A stretch of 64,000 nt of DNA, taken from contig NZ_JAKKUV010000011.1 in NCBI RefSeq assembly GCF_021864465.1, positions 1-64,000 on the forward strand, given 5' to 3'. Within the stretch, counting starts at the first letter, position 1. Every line of letters starts with the position of its first letter. The notes beneath the pieces are model-generated. The model worked only from the letters and a program-made list of their open reading frames with translations. It had not been told where the DNA came from and did no database searches. Of the stretch, positions 39,469 to 48,527 are shown piece after piece. Source of the DNA: Hyphobacterium sp. SN044 (GTDB lineage Bacteria > Pseudomonadota > Alphaproteobacteria > Caulobacterales > Maricaulaceae). Made by a program: the position numbers and the translations under genes.

Positions 39469-39701
39469 GCCTGCCTGACCTCGTCGATTAGGCTGTCTGT
39501 TCCTGGCAAGGTTCCGCGCACTAATCGCGCTGAAACCGGTACGCCGGTAATGTGACGGTTCTTTCGGATTGCAAGGGCCGGATCAATCGCAGGTCGGTGC
39601 TCTATCCGGCCGCGACAGTCCCCCGTCTGGCGCGTACCGCCTGCTCGGTTCAATACCTAGACTGCATTGCGCGGGGCTGACAAGCGCTTTTATCCGTTCC
39701 T

Positions 39702-40556
39702 TCACTTGGGTTTCAGTGCCGAAACCACGCGGTCATTTCCGCCCAGATCGCGGCGGATCGCCATACCGGTGAAGCCGGCCTCGCCCGCGAGCGCGCTGAC
39801 CGAAGCCGCCTGATCGAAGCCGATCTCGACCGCCATGGGCGCGCCAGGCTTCAGGATCCGGAAAAGTTCAGGCAGCAGGACGCGGTAGGCATCGAGCCCG
39901 TCTTCGCCGCCGTCCAGGGCCAGCGCGGGGTCATGGTCCCGCACTTCGGGCTCCAGCCCGGCAATGACCGCGGTCGCGATATAGGGCGGGTTGGACACGG
40001 CAAGATCGAAGTCACCGCCCCTCAGACCATCCACCCAGCTTGTCTGACGGAAGCTTGAGCGGCCATCGAGCCCGTTTCGCACTGCATTGCGTTCGGCGAT
40101 CGTCAACGCCGCCGGGCTGACATCGGTGCCGATCCCGTAGGCGTTCGGGCGCTCCTTCAGGATGGCCAGCAGGACCGCGCCTGATCCCGTGCCGACATCG
40201 AGGACGCGCTGGATCCCGGAGGCCGAGGGCATCAGGTCGAGCGCAGTCTCGACCAGCGTTTCGGTATCGGTGCGCGGGATCAGCACGTCCGGCGAGACTT
40301 CGAGGTCGAGCGTCCAGAAGGGCTGATTACCGAGAATGTGCGCCAGCGGCTCTCGCGCCAGACGGCGCGCTGCCATCGCCTCCAGGCGGTCGGCCTCGTC
40401 AGTGGTGAATTCCCGGTGCCCCTCGGCGATCAGGCTGGCGCCTTCAAGACCGGTGGCGGCGGCCAGGAGGTATTTCGCCTCGATCGCGGCGTCGGCGATC
40501 CCGGCGGTCTCGAGCCGCGCGGCGAGGTCGCGCCGGGCCTCGTTCAGCGACGTCAT
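39702..40556 (-). CDS. prmC: peptide chain release factor glutamine methyltransferase PrmC
   Basis: PrmC (HemK) methylates the Gln of the GGQ loop in release factors RF1 and RF2. The 284-residue protein has an N-terminal helical domain and a Rossmann domain with the SAM loop VLDVGTGSGAVLLAIL and the substrate motif NPPY (DLAVSNPPYIATAVI). ATG 40556 overlaps the MOSC gene by four bases. prfA is two genes upstream in the same operon, so enzyme and substrate are made together. Confidence 0.95.
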   Translation of the reverse strand: MTSLNEARRDLAARLETAGIADAAIEAKYLLAAATGLEGASLIAEGHREFTTDEADRLEAMAARRLAREPLAHILGNQPFWTLDLEVSPDVLIPRTDTETLVETALDLMPSASGIQRVLDVGTGSGAVLLAILKERPNAYGIGTDVSPAALTIAERNAVRNGLDGRSSFRQTSWVDGLRGGDFDLAVSNPPYIATAVIAGLEPEVRDHDPALALDGGEDGLDAYRVLLPELFRILKPGAPMAVEIGFDQAASVSALAGEAGFTGMAIRRDLGGNDRVVSALKPK

Positions 40557-41311
40557 GCGATCGCCGCATCGCCGACCGCGACGCGGCCGCCGCGCGTGAC
40601 GCGGGCATAGAGGCCGCAATCACGGTGGCCGTAGAGCCGCATCAATTCCGGGACGGTGTCGATATCACGCGCCGCGGTGTGCGGGTTCACGTGGGTCGCC
40701 GTACAGCGCTCGATCGGCTTGATGCCGGTCAGGACGGTCTCGCCGATCCGGATCTCGCGTTCCGCCATGTCCAGTTCTGACCAGGCCGGCCAGTCCTCGA
40801 CCATGATATTGCCGCGGAAACGCGCCGGGTCGACCGGACGGCCGAGCTTCGCTTCGAGATCGCGCAGGCTTTCCAGATTGATGATCGAGACGAAGCCGGA
40901 GCGGGAATCCATGAAGCGGTGCGCATCCGGCGCGGCGAGGACTTTCAGGGGGCCGGACACGGCATCGCCGAGTACCCCCTTCAGCCAGATAGCGAACATC
41001 TGCTGGCCGGCCTCGCCCTCCAGATCGGCGGTGATCTCGCCGAAATCGGGATGCCAGGCGATCAGTTCGCCGGTGTCGTCGTCATAGCGCGTGCGGACCG
41101 CGGCGACTTCCGGCAGGCGGGCGAGCACGGTGAAGCGCATCTTGGAGATATGCTGCGGGTCGGCGGGGTCGAAGCCGGAAGGGCCATCCTCCACCGCGAA
41201 CATGCGGTCCCCCGGGAAGTGCGCATCTGCAGTCAGGGTCGCGGCATCGAGCGGTTCCGGCGTGAAGCCCTTGACCGGATGGCGGGCGAGCGCGGCGACC
41301 CGCCCGGTCAT
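40553..41311 (-). CDS. MOSC-domain protein
   Basis: The 252-residue protein begins [20 protein letters not shown], the MOSC N-terminal beta-barrel pattern, and ends with the MOSC core ([20 protein letters not shown], then [20 protein letters not shown]) with the conserved Cys. MOSC domains bind sulfur and molybdenum-cofactor-like ligands, as in YiiM and mARC enzymes, which reduce N-hydroxylated compounds. Substrate is unknown. It overlaps prfA and prmC by four bases on each side, so it is translated with them although no functional tie is known. Confidence 0.85.
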   Translation of the reverse strand: MTGRVAALARHPVKGFTPEPLDAATLTADAHFPGDRMFAVEDGPSGFDPADPQHISKMRFTVLARLPEVAAVRTRYDDDTGELIAWHPDFGEITADLEGEAGQQMFAIWLKGVLGDAVSGPLKVLAAPDAHRFMDSRSGFVSIINLESLRDLEAKLGRPVDPARFRGNIMVEDWPAWSELDMAEREIRIGETVLTGIKPIERCTATHVNPHTAARDIDTVPELMRLYGHRDCGLYARVTRGGRVAVGDAAIA

Positions 41312-42378
41312 GCCTCCTCCAGCGCGGCGAGGCGCGCGGCCTCGTCCTCCGCGATCAGGGCGGAGACGATGTCGTCGAGCGCTTCGCCCGACAGCACGGC
41401 GTCCAGCTTCTGCAGGGTCAGGCCGATACGATGATCGGTGACGCGGCTCTGCGGGAAATTGTAGGTGCGGATTTTCTCCGAGCGGTCGCCGGAACCGACC
41501 TGGCCCTTGCGGGCGGCGGCGCGGGCGGCGTCCTTTTCGGAGCGTTCCTTCTCGTAGAGGCGCGCCTTCAGCACCTGCATCGCCTTGGCGCGGTTCTGGT
41601 GCTGCGACTTCTCCGCCGAGACAACGACAATGCCGGTCGGCAAGTGGGTGATGCGGACCGCGGATTCGGTCTTGTTCACGTGCTGGCCGCCGGCGCCGGA
41701 GGCGCGCATCGTGTCGATGCGGATGTCCTCGTCCTTGACGTCGATATCGACTTCTTCCGGTTCGGGCAGGATCGCGACGGTCGCCGCCGAGGTATGGATG
41801 CGCCCGCTGGCTTCGGTGGCGGGCACGCGCTGGACCCGGTGGACGCCGGATTCGAACTTCATGCGGCCGAACACGCCATTGCCGGACACCGAGGCGATCA
41901 CTTCCTTGAAGCCGCCGGCATCGCCTTCGCTCTCGGAAATGACCTCGAAACTCCAGCCCTGCTTTTCGGCATAGCGCTTGTACATGGCGAAGAGGTCGCC
42001 CGCGAACAGCGCGGCCTCGTCACCGCCCGTGCCAGCGCGGATTTCAAGGACGGCGTCGGCGGCGTCATCCTTGTCCTTCGGCAGCAGCATGCGGGCCATT
42101 TCGGCCTCAAGCTGCGGCAGGCGCTTCTTCAGCGCATAGAATTCCTCTTCGGCGAGCGCGGCCATTTCCGCGTCGTCGCCGTCCATCATCGCTTCGAGAT
42201 CGTCGAGCTCGGCGCGCGCCTCGTGCAGGGCGATCGCCTTCTCGGCGACGGGCTTCAGCTCGGCATGTTCCTTCGACAGGCGGACGATCTCGTCGGGGTC
42301 GCCGGCCGCGCCGAGGCGGGCCTCGACTTCCTCGAAGCGGTCAATGACCTGGCGGAGACGGGTTTCGGGTGCGTGCAT
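41308..42378 (-). CDS. prfA: peptide chain release factor 1 (RF1)
   Basis: RF1 ends translation at UAA and UAG. The 356-residue protein has the anticodon-like PAT tripeptide ([20 protein letters not shown]) and the GGQ loop ([20 protein letters not shown]), whose Gln is the PrmC target. The N-terminal coiled domain spans about 1-100. ATG 42378 is the family start. It heads the prfA-MOSC-prmC operon. Confidence 0.97.
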   Translation of the reverse strand: MHAPETRLRQVIDRFEEVEARLGAAGDPDEIVRLSKEHAELKPVAEKAIALHEARAELDDLEAMMDGDDAEMAALAEEEFYALKKRLPQLEAEMARMLLPKDKDDAADAVLEIRAGTGGDEAALFAGDLFAMYKRYAEKQGWSFEVISESEGDAGGFKEVIASVSGNGVFGRMKFESGVHRVQRVPATEASGRIHTSAATVAILPEPEEVDIDVKDEDIRIDTMRASGAGGQHVNKTESAVRITHLPTGIVVVSAEKSQHQNRAKAMQVLKARLYEKERSEKDAARAAARKGQVGSGDRSEKIRTYNFPQSRVTDHRIGLTLQKLDAVLSGEALDDIVSALIAEDEAARLAALEEA

Positions 42379-42488
42379 GCGCGGGTTGATAGCGGGAAAT
42401 GCGCGGCAACGGAATGTGCTTACTTCAGCGACTCGCCAGCCGCGACAGGCTTGCTAAACTGCGCCTTGGGGGAGAGGGGGACGAAACG

Positions 42489-43247
42489 ATGCTGCGCGCC
42501 TTGATGGCCTTGGCCGTGACACTGGTGACCGCGACGCTGATCGTCGGGTGGCTGGAGTTCACGCGCGAGCCCGAGGTCGAGATCGTCGAATTCACCCCGC
42601 CGACCGAGGAAGAGAAGGAAGCCGACGCGTTCGAAGGCCCAGTCTTCTTCGAGGACGAGCGGCTGGCGCGTGCGGCCCGTTGCACGGTCAATGACATGGC
42701 GCTGTCGGACGGGCTCTCCAACGAATGGTGGGCCCGGTTCAACGCCATGGACAGTGACGCGGCCCTGGTCGCGCAGATCGAAGCCGAGGCCGAGGCGGGC
42801 AGTGTCGAAGCGATGGAACTCATCGCCTTCCATCTCGCCCAGGGCGGCGAAAGCGAGGCGCACCGGGCGCGCGGCTGGATGATGCGCGCCGCGGAAGCCG
42901 GCAGCGTCGCTGCGATCAACGAGATCGGCTACAGCTACACCCATGGCTCGCTCGGAAACGAGCGCGACGTCGAGGCGGGCGCCGAATGGCTGATCCGCGC
43001 CATGGAGGCGGGCGACCCGCTGGCCGCGAGCAATCTGGCGAACCTCTATGCCGAGGGCGAGATCGATCCGCCGGACGGCATGGATGCGCAGGCGGCCTCG
43101 CTGGAGGCGCACCTCGTGTCGGCGGCCGGATGCTATCCGCCCAGTCTCGAAGTGATCTCCGACCGGCTGAAACGCGGCCGCGGCGTGCCGCGCAACCTCG
43201 AAGCCGCCGGCTGGATCGACCGCAATCTGCGCATCTACCGGAACTAG
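42489..43247 (+). CDS. Sel1-repeat (TPR-like) membrane-anchored protein
   Basis: The 252-residue protein has an N-terminal hydrophobic helix (residues 2-22, LRALMALAVTLVTATLIVGW), then an acidic linker, then three or four Sel1-like repeats (AGSVEAMELIAFHLAQGGES, AGSVAAINEIGYSYTHGSLG, AGDPLAASNLANLYAEGE, and a partial one). Sel1 repeats bind other proteins. The location is likely periplasmic. ATG 42489 has GGGGGACG upstream. It converges on the MAPEG gene with a four-base overlap of the stops. Confidence 0.8.
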   Translation: MLRALMALAVTLVTATLIVGWLEFTREPEVEIVEFTPPTEEEKEADAFEGPVFFEDERLARAARCTVNDMALSDGLSNEWWARFNAMDSDAALVAQIEAEAEAGSVEAMELIAFHLAQGGESEAHRARGWMMRAAEAGSVAAINEIGYSYTHGSLGNERDVEAGAEWLIRAMEAGDPLAASNLANLYAEGEIDPPDGMDAQAASLEAHLVSAAGCYPPSLEVISDRLKRGRGVPRNLEAAGWIDRNLRIYRN

Positions 43248-43663
43248 CCCGCGAAGATTTGGAGCGCCGTGATCAGCCACAGGACGAACAGCACGATCGA
43301 TCCGAGGGTGAAGATCGCGAAGCGCACCGGGACGAAATTGATCGTCGCCTGCATCAGCGAGTGCGCCACCCGGATCGCGGCATAGGCCCAGGCCAGCGCG
43401 AGTGCCGCCATGTCCGCCCCGCCCGTCACCGCAATGACGAGGCAGACCGCGTAGAACAGCACCGGTTGTTCGTGCAGGTGATTGTAGTTGTCGGCGATCT
43501 GCTTGACCGAAACGGGCAACGGATCGAGGTCGGATTTCTGCTTCAGCCTGGCGGCGTTGATCTTCGCCGCCTGCATCGCCGGAATCCGCGTGGCGTACAT
43601 CCAGAGCCACATCACAAAGGTCCAGCCGACGAGCGCCATGACCGGCGCGAGTATCGTGTTCAT
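43244..43663 (-). CDS. MAPEG-family membrane protein
   Basis: The 139-residue protein has four hydrophobic helices (about 5-23, 66-83, 86-103, 115-136) and the MAPEG loop HLHEQPVLFYAVCLVIAVTG. Bacterial MAPEG proteins are membrane glutathione-dependent enzymes or of unknown reaction. ATG 43663 starts MNTILAPVMALVGWTFVMW; the frame is open well upstream through repeat DNA, but that is not coding. Confidence 0.85.
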   Translation of the reverse strand: MNTILAPVMALVGWTFVMWLWMYATRIPAMQAAKINAARLKQKSDLDPLPVSVKQIADNYNHLHEQPVLFYAVCLVIAVTGGADMAALALAWAYAAIRVAHSLMQATINFVPVRFAIFTLGSIVLFVLWLITALQIFAG

Positions 43664-43759
43664 GTCCTCTTCCCTCCCGAGGCTTGTCACGCGCGCATGC
43701 TGGTCCGCGCGCGCGCCGCGGGGAAGGGAGATTCTTGAATGGCCGAGTTTCTGACGCTC

Positions 43760-43920
43760 TCCTCGCCCCTCTTGTTTCTCCCCCCGCTTGCGGGGGGAGT
43801 GCCCCGGATGCTGTCCGGGGCGAGGGGGGAGGGGGGGGGGGGGGGGGGCGGGGGCGGGGGCCCAACTTCCCCCTCCACCACTTCGTGGTCCCCCTCCCCC
43901 GTAAACGGGGGAGGAAAACA
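43760..43920. repeat. family A repeat with 18-G homopolymer
   Basis: CTCCCCCCGCTTGCGGGGGG and GCCCCGGATGCTGTCCGGGG units lead into a G-tract of 18 residues (43831-43848), then GGGGG-C-GGGGG, then a matching hairpin CCCCCGTAAACGGGGG. The long G-run could be error-prone in sequencing and replication and could form a G-quadruplex. The surrounding 43664-43932 has no gene. Confidence 0.8.
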
Positions 43921-43932
43921 TAAGTAAACGCT

Positions 43933-44514
43933 CTAGGTCTGCCGCAGCTTGATGTGAACCCCGGTGGCGGGGGGCTCATAGCCCGCGAAGGCGTCGAGCA
44001 GGGCTTCGGGCGTATCGCCGACATGCAGCATGGAGCGCGTGCCCTGGCCGACGAATCCGGTGTCGGTCATCCGGTCGAGAAACTCTATCAAACCGTCGAA
44101 ATAGCCCGCGGCATTCATCAGCCCGACCGGCTTTCTGTGCTGGCCCAGCTGGGCCCAGGTCCAGATCTCGAACAGCTCCTCCATCGTGCCGATCCCGCCC
44201 GGCAGGGCGATGAAGGCGTCGGAGAGCTGTTCCATCATCGCCTTGCGTTCATGCATCGAGGAGACGATGCGCATGTCGGTCACGCCGGAATGGGCGACTT
44301 CCTTGATGGCGAGGAATTCCGGGATGATGCCGGTCACGCGTCCGCCCGCCTCCAGGCAGGCATCGGCCACCAGACCCATCAGCCCGACCGCGCCGCCGCC
44401 ATAGACGAGGGTCAGCTCCCGTTCGGCGAGCGCCAGCCCCATCGCCTTGGCGGCACGGGCGAAGTCGGCGTGATTGCCCGGGCTGGAGCCACAATAGATG
44501 CAGACGGATTTCAT
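43933..44514 (-). CDS. LOG-family nucleotide 5'-monophosphate phosphoribohydrolase
   Basis: The family (TIGR00730) cuts N-glycosidic bonds of nucleoside monophosphates, as in the cytokinin-activating LOG enzymes. The 193-residue protein has the Rossmann start SVCIYCGSSPGNH, the GGGAVGLMG loop and the signature PGGIGTMEELFE with the catalytic Glu. Older annotations call such proteins lysine decarboxylase, which is wrong for this motif. The start overlaps the aldolase stop by four bases. Confidence 0.92.
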   Translation of the reverse strand: MKSVCIYCGSSPGNHADFARAAKAMGLALAERELTLVYGGGAVGLMGLVADACLEAGGRVTGIIPEFLAIKEVAHSGVTDMRIVSSMHERKAMMEQLSDAFIALPGGIGTMEELFEIWTWAQLGQHRKPVGLMNAAGYFDGLIEFLDRMTDTGFVGQGTRSMLHVGDTPEALLDAFAGYEPPATGVHIKLRQT

Positions 44515-45614
44515 GCGTTCTTCCCTGCGTAGTCCGCCATCGCCGCGAAGGCCGCGGCGACCCGGTTCGGGTCGGCGGCCATGACGCGTTCGCCCACGGT
44601 GATTTCGGCGGAGCGGATATCGTCCGCCTCATAGCCCCAGAAACGGTTGGCGATCCAGACGCCGCTTTCGCGCGCGGCATGGTCGCGGGCGGCCTGCGCC
44701 ATCGCGCCGGTCATCGGCATGCGGACGTGGAACATGGCGGTGCGCGGCGGGGCGGGTTCGATCTCGAAACCGGAGGCTTCGGCGATCTTCGCGGACAGGA
44801 GATTCGCCCGCGCGACATAGGCCGGCATCCGCCCCAGGCGTTCGGGCAGCAGCCGCAGCGCATCGGCCATCATCGGCCAGCCGCGAATGAGGAGACCGCC
44901 GAGCCGTTCGCGCCAGATCTTCGCCTGCTCGATGAATTCTTCGGATCCGCAGAGCGCTGCTCCGCCCAGCGCGCCGATATCCTTGTAGAAGGAGACATAG
45001 ACGCTGTCGGCTACCCCGCCGATATCGGCCAGTGACTTGCCCGGATACGCCTCGGTGCAGGTCCACAGCCGGGCGCCGTCGACATGCAGGCGGGCGCCGC
45101 GCGCATGGGCCGCATCCCGCAAGGCGAGGAGCTCGTCCCACTCCGGCAGGGCACCACCGGAATGGCGCGCCGGAAGCTCGATGAAGACGGCGGCCGGGCC
45201 GGCTTCCGCGCGGCGCACATCAGCGGCGCAGACGACGCGGCGCCACTCACCGGTGAGCTCGGCCTTCAGATGGTGCGCCTCGCGATAGCCGTGGCGCTCG
45301 TGCAGTTCGAGATGCGAGGACGGGTGCAGCAACAGCGTGTCGCGCTCGGTCTCCGCGGCATGAATGAGCGCGGCGACGCCCTGGGCCATCGTACCGGTGG
45401 GAAACCAGAGCGCAGCGGGCTGGCCGGTCAGGCTGGCGACATGTCGTTCCAACTCCTCGGCCAGCGGACCGCCGAGATAGGTGTCATCGCCCCAGCCGCG
45501 CTGTTCGATGTAGTCGGCAATGGCACGCAGCCGGCCGGCGGGTTTCGAGTCGCCGTCATGAGGAAAGCCGAGCGTAACGTCGCAGCCGGCCCGCAATTCG
45601 TCGGTTTCGCTCAT
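44511..45614 (-). CDS. threonine-aldolase-family PLP enzyme
   Basis: Members cleave L-threonine or related beta-hydroxy amino acids to glycine and an aldehyde. The 367-residue protein has the fold-type I PLP pattern: ALWFPTGTMAQGVAALIHA, the Asp in RLHVDGARLW and the likely PLP-lysine in SVYVSFYKDIGALGGAALCG. Start ATG 45614 (MSETDELRAGCDVTL) is chosen over the longer frame to 45659, which lacks similarity. It is co-transcribed with the LOG-family gene. Confidence 0.9.
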   Translation of the reverse strand: MSETDELRAGCDVTLGFPHDGDSKPAGRLRAIADYIEQRGWGDDTYLGGPLAEELERHVASLTGQPAALWFPTGTMAQGVAALIHAAETERDTLLLHPSSHLELHERHGYREAHHLKAELTGEWRRVVCAADVRRAEAGPAAVFIELPARHSGGALPEWDELLALRDAAHARGARLHVDGARLWTCTEAYPGKSLADIGGVADSVYVSFYKDIGALGGAALCGSEEFIEQAKIWRERLGGLLIRGWPMMADALRLLPERLGRMPAYVARANLLSAKIAEASGFEIEPAPPRTAMFHVRMPMTGAMAQAARDHAARESGVWIANRFWGYEADDIRSAEITVGERVMAADPNRVAAAFAAMADYAGKNA

Positions 45615-45700
45615 GGGGGTATCCGCCCTCGCCTGTTCCCGGTCCCGCGACTCGCGCACCGCGCTATCCTAGGCGCAACAGGTCAGGATGGGAGGCGGAT

Positions 45701-46783
45701 GTGCGGATGATGTCAGCGCTGGTGCTGGGCGCGGCGCTCGCCGGGACGCCCGTGGCCGATCCGATCACGGTGCCGACGGAAATGTGCCGGGGCTATTTCT
45801 TCGTTCCCATCAGCCTTGCCGGCCGCGAGGGCTACCCCGAAGACCGGGTGCTCTGGTTTCTCTACGATACGGGTGCTTCGACGACCTATGTGGACCCGGA
45901 CGCGATCGAGCGAGTGTCGGGCCGCAGCATGGACGGGCTCGACCGCGTCAACATCACCGGCGCGACCGCCGGGCCGGTCAACTACAATCGCCTGCCCGCG
46001 CGCCTGACCGATCTCGACCATCTGTCGATCGCGCTCGGGCGCGAGATCGACGGCATCCTCGCCTATGACGGGTTCGACGAGTATCTCGTTACGCTCGACT
46101 ATGCCGCCGGTCAGATCCGGCTCGAGACTGGCCGCCTGCCCCGCCCGGATGGCAGCCGCGTGTTCTCGACGCGCGGGCCGGACGACCGGCCCTGGATGGA
46201 GGTCGAGTTTCCCAACCGGACAAGGCGGATGCTGATCGATTCCGGGGCGGCTTCCGCGATCTTCGCGGTCAATGACATCGAGCGCTATCCGCTGACGCAG
46301 CCGCCCCGCCGGGTCAATGCCGCCACCCGCTTCAACCGGATCGAGTACCGCGACGGCAGCCGGATCGACGGCGAGGTCCGGCTCGGCCCCTACGCCCTGC
46401 CCTCGCCGCAGGTGGAGGAGGTGCCGGAAACCGAACTGATCGGCGGGGAGGTGATGCAGCACTTCACCTGGACGTTCGATTTCGAGCGCGAGCGCGTGCG
46501 GATCGAGCGGCGCAGCGATACTGAGCTCGTCTTCCCGCCCGAGGCGTCGCTCGGCCTGTCCTTCCGTCCCGTCGCAGCGGGACTCCATGTCGAAGCGGTG
46601 CTCGACGGCGCGGCCGAGGGGATCGACCTTCAGGCTGGCGACGTCATCACGCACTGGAATGGAAGGCCGGTGCGCGATCGCGGTTGCGGCGAGGGCGAGA
46701 CGGGTGAGGTGATCCGGATGACAAGGACGCGCGGCGGTGAAAGCGTCGAGGTGGATGTGCCGGTCGTGGTGCTGGTGGAGTGA
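45701..46783 (+). CDS. retropepsin-like aspartic protease fused to PDZ domain
   Basis: The 360-residue protein has a secretion signal (MRMMSALVLGAALAGTPVA) and two aspartic-protease motifs: D56-T-G-A-S (WFLYDTGASTTYV) and D180-S-G-A-A-S (MLIDSGAASAIF). Two such lobes in one chain resemble a pepsin-like pair made from two retropepsin halves. The C-terminal PDZ-like domain (about 275-355, LDGAAEGIDLQAGDVITHWN) may bind substrates. It should act in the periplasm or outside. GTG 45701 is used; ATG 45707 is possible. Confidence 0.8.
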   Translation: MRMMSALVLGAALAGTPVADPITVPTEMCRGYFFVPISLAGREGYPEDRVLWFLYDTGASTTYVDPDAIERVSGRSMDGLDRVNITGATAGPVNYNRLPARLTDLDHLSIALGREIDGILAYDGFDEYLVTLDYAAGQIRLETGRLPRPDGSRVFSTRGPDDRPWMEVEFPNRTRRMLIDSGAASAIFAVNDIERYPLTQPPRRVNAATRFNRIEYRDGSRIDGEVRLGPYALPSPQVEEVPETELIGGEVMQHFTWTFDFERERVRIERRSDTELVFPPEASLGLSFRPVAAGLHVEAVLDGAAEGIDLQAGDVITHWNGRPVRDRGCGEGETGEVIRMTRTRGGESVEVDVPVVVLVE

Positions 46784-46789
46784 TTGAAG

Positions 46790-47045
46790 AACTCGACGTT
46801 TCCCGGACGACGCAGCCGATCCGGGATCCAGTCTGGACCCCGGTCTTCGCTTCGCGAAACCGGGGAGCGTCAACGATGTAGTCTTGTTGAGTTATTGAAT
46901 TCCCCGCGAAAGCGGGGACCTCGACCGGTATCGGAGCAAAGGTGGGTCAGAATCGTTGCGCGGATTTTGCGGCGCCTCTGCGCCCTGCCGGTTCGAGGCC
47001 CCGGATCGTGCTTCGCCCGTCCGGGAATTCATATTTTGTGCCTGA
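46790..47045. repeat. palindromic repeats between the aspartic protease and ArsC-like genes
   Basis: The first unit contains the family B pieces GTTTCCCGGACGACGCAGCC and CCCCGGTCTTCGCTTCGCGA, then a CCCCGCGAAAGCGGGG unit, then a decayed half with GAGGCCCCGGATCGTGC. It lies between a plus-strand and a minus-strand gene. No open reading frame looks coding. Confidence 0.75.
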
Positions 47046-47051
47046 CGGGTA

Positions 47052-47399
47052 CTAAACCCCCACCTTCTTCTGCACCTCGCCCGTCCAGCCGACGAACACC
47101 TCGCCGCCGGTCTCGATCACCGGGCGTTTGACGAGGGTCGGGTGGGCGGCGAGCAGGTCCGCCGCTCCGGCGTCGCTCGCGGCCTTCGCCTTGTCGGCGT
47201 CGGACAAGGACCGCCAGGTGGTCGATTTGCGGTTCACCAGTGTGTCCGCGCCAACAGCCGCAATCCAGCGCGGCGCGAGCGCGGTCATGTCGGCATCGGC
47301 GCGCAAATCCACGAAGTTGTAGGCCCGCCCCGCCGCATCGAGCGTCTTCATCGCCTTGCGGCAGGTATCGCAGGTCCTGATGCCGTAGAACGTGATCAT
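47052..47399 (-). CDS. ArsC/Spx-family thiol protein
   Basis: The 115-residue thioredoxin-fold protein begins FYGIRTCDTCRKAMKTLD with the CxxC-like Cys-Asp-Thr-Cys, and has the ArsC segment PTLVKRPVIETGGEVFVGW. It belongs to the YffB/ArsC-like group, often of unknown target; there are no other arsenic genes here. The function is probably thiol redox or glutathione-linked reduction rather than arsenate resistance. Confidence 0.85.
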   Translation of the reverse strand: MITFYGIRTCDTCRKAMKTLDAAGRAYNFVDLRADADMTALAPRWIAAVGADTLVNRKSTTWRSLSDADKAKAASDAGAADLLAAHPTLVKRPVIETGGEVFVGWTGEVQKKVGV

Positions 47400-47431
47400 G
47401 GGCGGGCCTCCTTCAATCCGGTCAGACCGGA

Positions 47432-48421
47432 CTAGTCGAGGGTGGCCCGATCCTCAAGCCCGCTGGCGGCGAGAATGGCGGCCGGGTCTTCGAGCGCGAT
47501 CAGATCGCGCAGGGCCTGATCCCGATCCCCGGCGTTCTCGTAATAGCCCTCGGCGATCATGCGTCCGGTCCAGTAGGCCATTTCATAGGGCCAGCCTTCG
47601 GGCGCGCGGCCGTAATTCCAGTACCAGCGGTTGGCCGCATCGCGTGCGGCGTCGCTGTGCTGCATGCCGTTCTCACCGATGGTGAACCCGCCGCGGATCG
47701 TGATCCGGTCCTCGGCGAAGTGCTGCCAGACCAGGTCTTCATTGGCACGGGCCCAGGCATCGCGTTCTGCGCCCGGCACCTCACCAGTCACGAGCCCGGC
47801 GACGAAGTCGGCCGTGCCTTCCATCAGGGCGATCGCCAGAAGCGGATCGGCGGCGAGCACATCGGACTCCGGCCAGGACTGGAAGGTGTGGACGGTCTCG
47901 TGGGCAAAGAATTTTCGGAAAGTGCGGCGGATTTCGTCCTCGGTTTCGGCATTGGCGCAAATCACTTCCAGGCCCAGCACCTGGGCGCCCGCGCCCGCCG
48001 TGCCGCCGGAATTGCCGCCACCGAAGACGACGTAAATCTCGGGCAGTTCGGCCTCGGGCAGGAGAGTGTGGATGCCGGCATAGATGTCGCGCAGCTCGTC
48101 ATTCATCGCTTCGGCGATGGGCAGACAGACCTCGATGGCGCGGCGATAGGCCTCGACATTCGCCGCAACGGTGGCGGCAAGACGGTCTGCATTCTCGATG
48201 CGGCCCGGCGTGAAGATTTCGACGCCGCGGCCGGCGCCATCGAGATAACCCGCCTGCAGTTGTTCAGCGGTAGGGGTGCCGTTGGCGGCATCGAAGACGG
48301 CCGCGAAACGATGGGCGTCCTCGGAACGGATTTCAGCGGTGGCGGGGTCGACGCCCTGCGCCAGCGAAGGGGCGGATACCGCCATCACGGCGAGGGCGGA
48401 GAGGAGGATGGTCTTTTTCAT
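47432..48421 (-). CDS. predicted secreted zinc metalloprotease
   Basis: The 329-residue protein has a clean signal peptide (MKKTILLSALAVMAVSAPSL, cleavage after LAQ) and an H174-E-x-x-H178 site in FFAHETVHTFQSW, followed by the downstream ligand motif LMEGTADFVAGL. This HExxH...EGxADF arrangement is that of gluzincin-like peptidases. It should act in the periplasm. ATG 48421 is fixed by the signal peptide. It is a single-gene unit. No known substrate. Confidence 0.8.
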   Translation of the reverse strand: MKKTILLSALAVMAVSAPSLAQGVDPATAEIRSEDAHRFAAVFDAANGTPTAEQLQAGYLDGAGRGVEIFTPGRIENADRLAATVAANVEAYRRAIEVCLPIAEAMNDELRDIYAGIHTLLPEAELPEIYVVFGGGNSGGTAGAGAQVLGLEVICANAETEDEIRRTFRKFFAHETVHTFQSWPESDVLAADPLLAIALMEGTADFVAGLVTGEVPGAERDAWARANEDLVWQHFAEDRITIRGGFTIGENGMQHSDAARDAANRWYWNYGRAPEGWPYEMAYWTGRMIAEGYYENAGDRDQALRDLIALEDPAAILAASGLEDRATLD

Positions 48422-48527
48422 TGTGTCCCGTCGGGCTCGATGCGCCCCCCGGCGCATGCGTGCTGTCTAGGCGGGAATGGCGGTCGTGTTGAGAGGGACA
48501 GCGCGGTGAGGTTGTCCCGCCCTTGCA

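Noticed and set aside
43933-44514. Lysine decarboxylase
   Set aside because: The PGGxGTxxE motif is that of LOG-type phosphoribohydrolases; the decarboxylase name is an old misannotation.
47052-47399. Arsenate reductase as a resistance gene
   Set aside because: There are no arsenic genes nearby and the protein fits the broader ArsC/Spx/YffB family.
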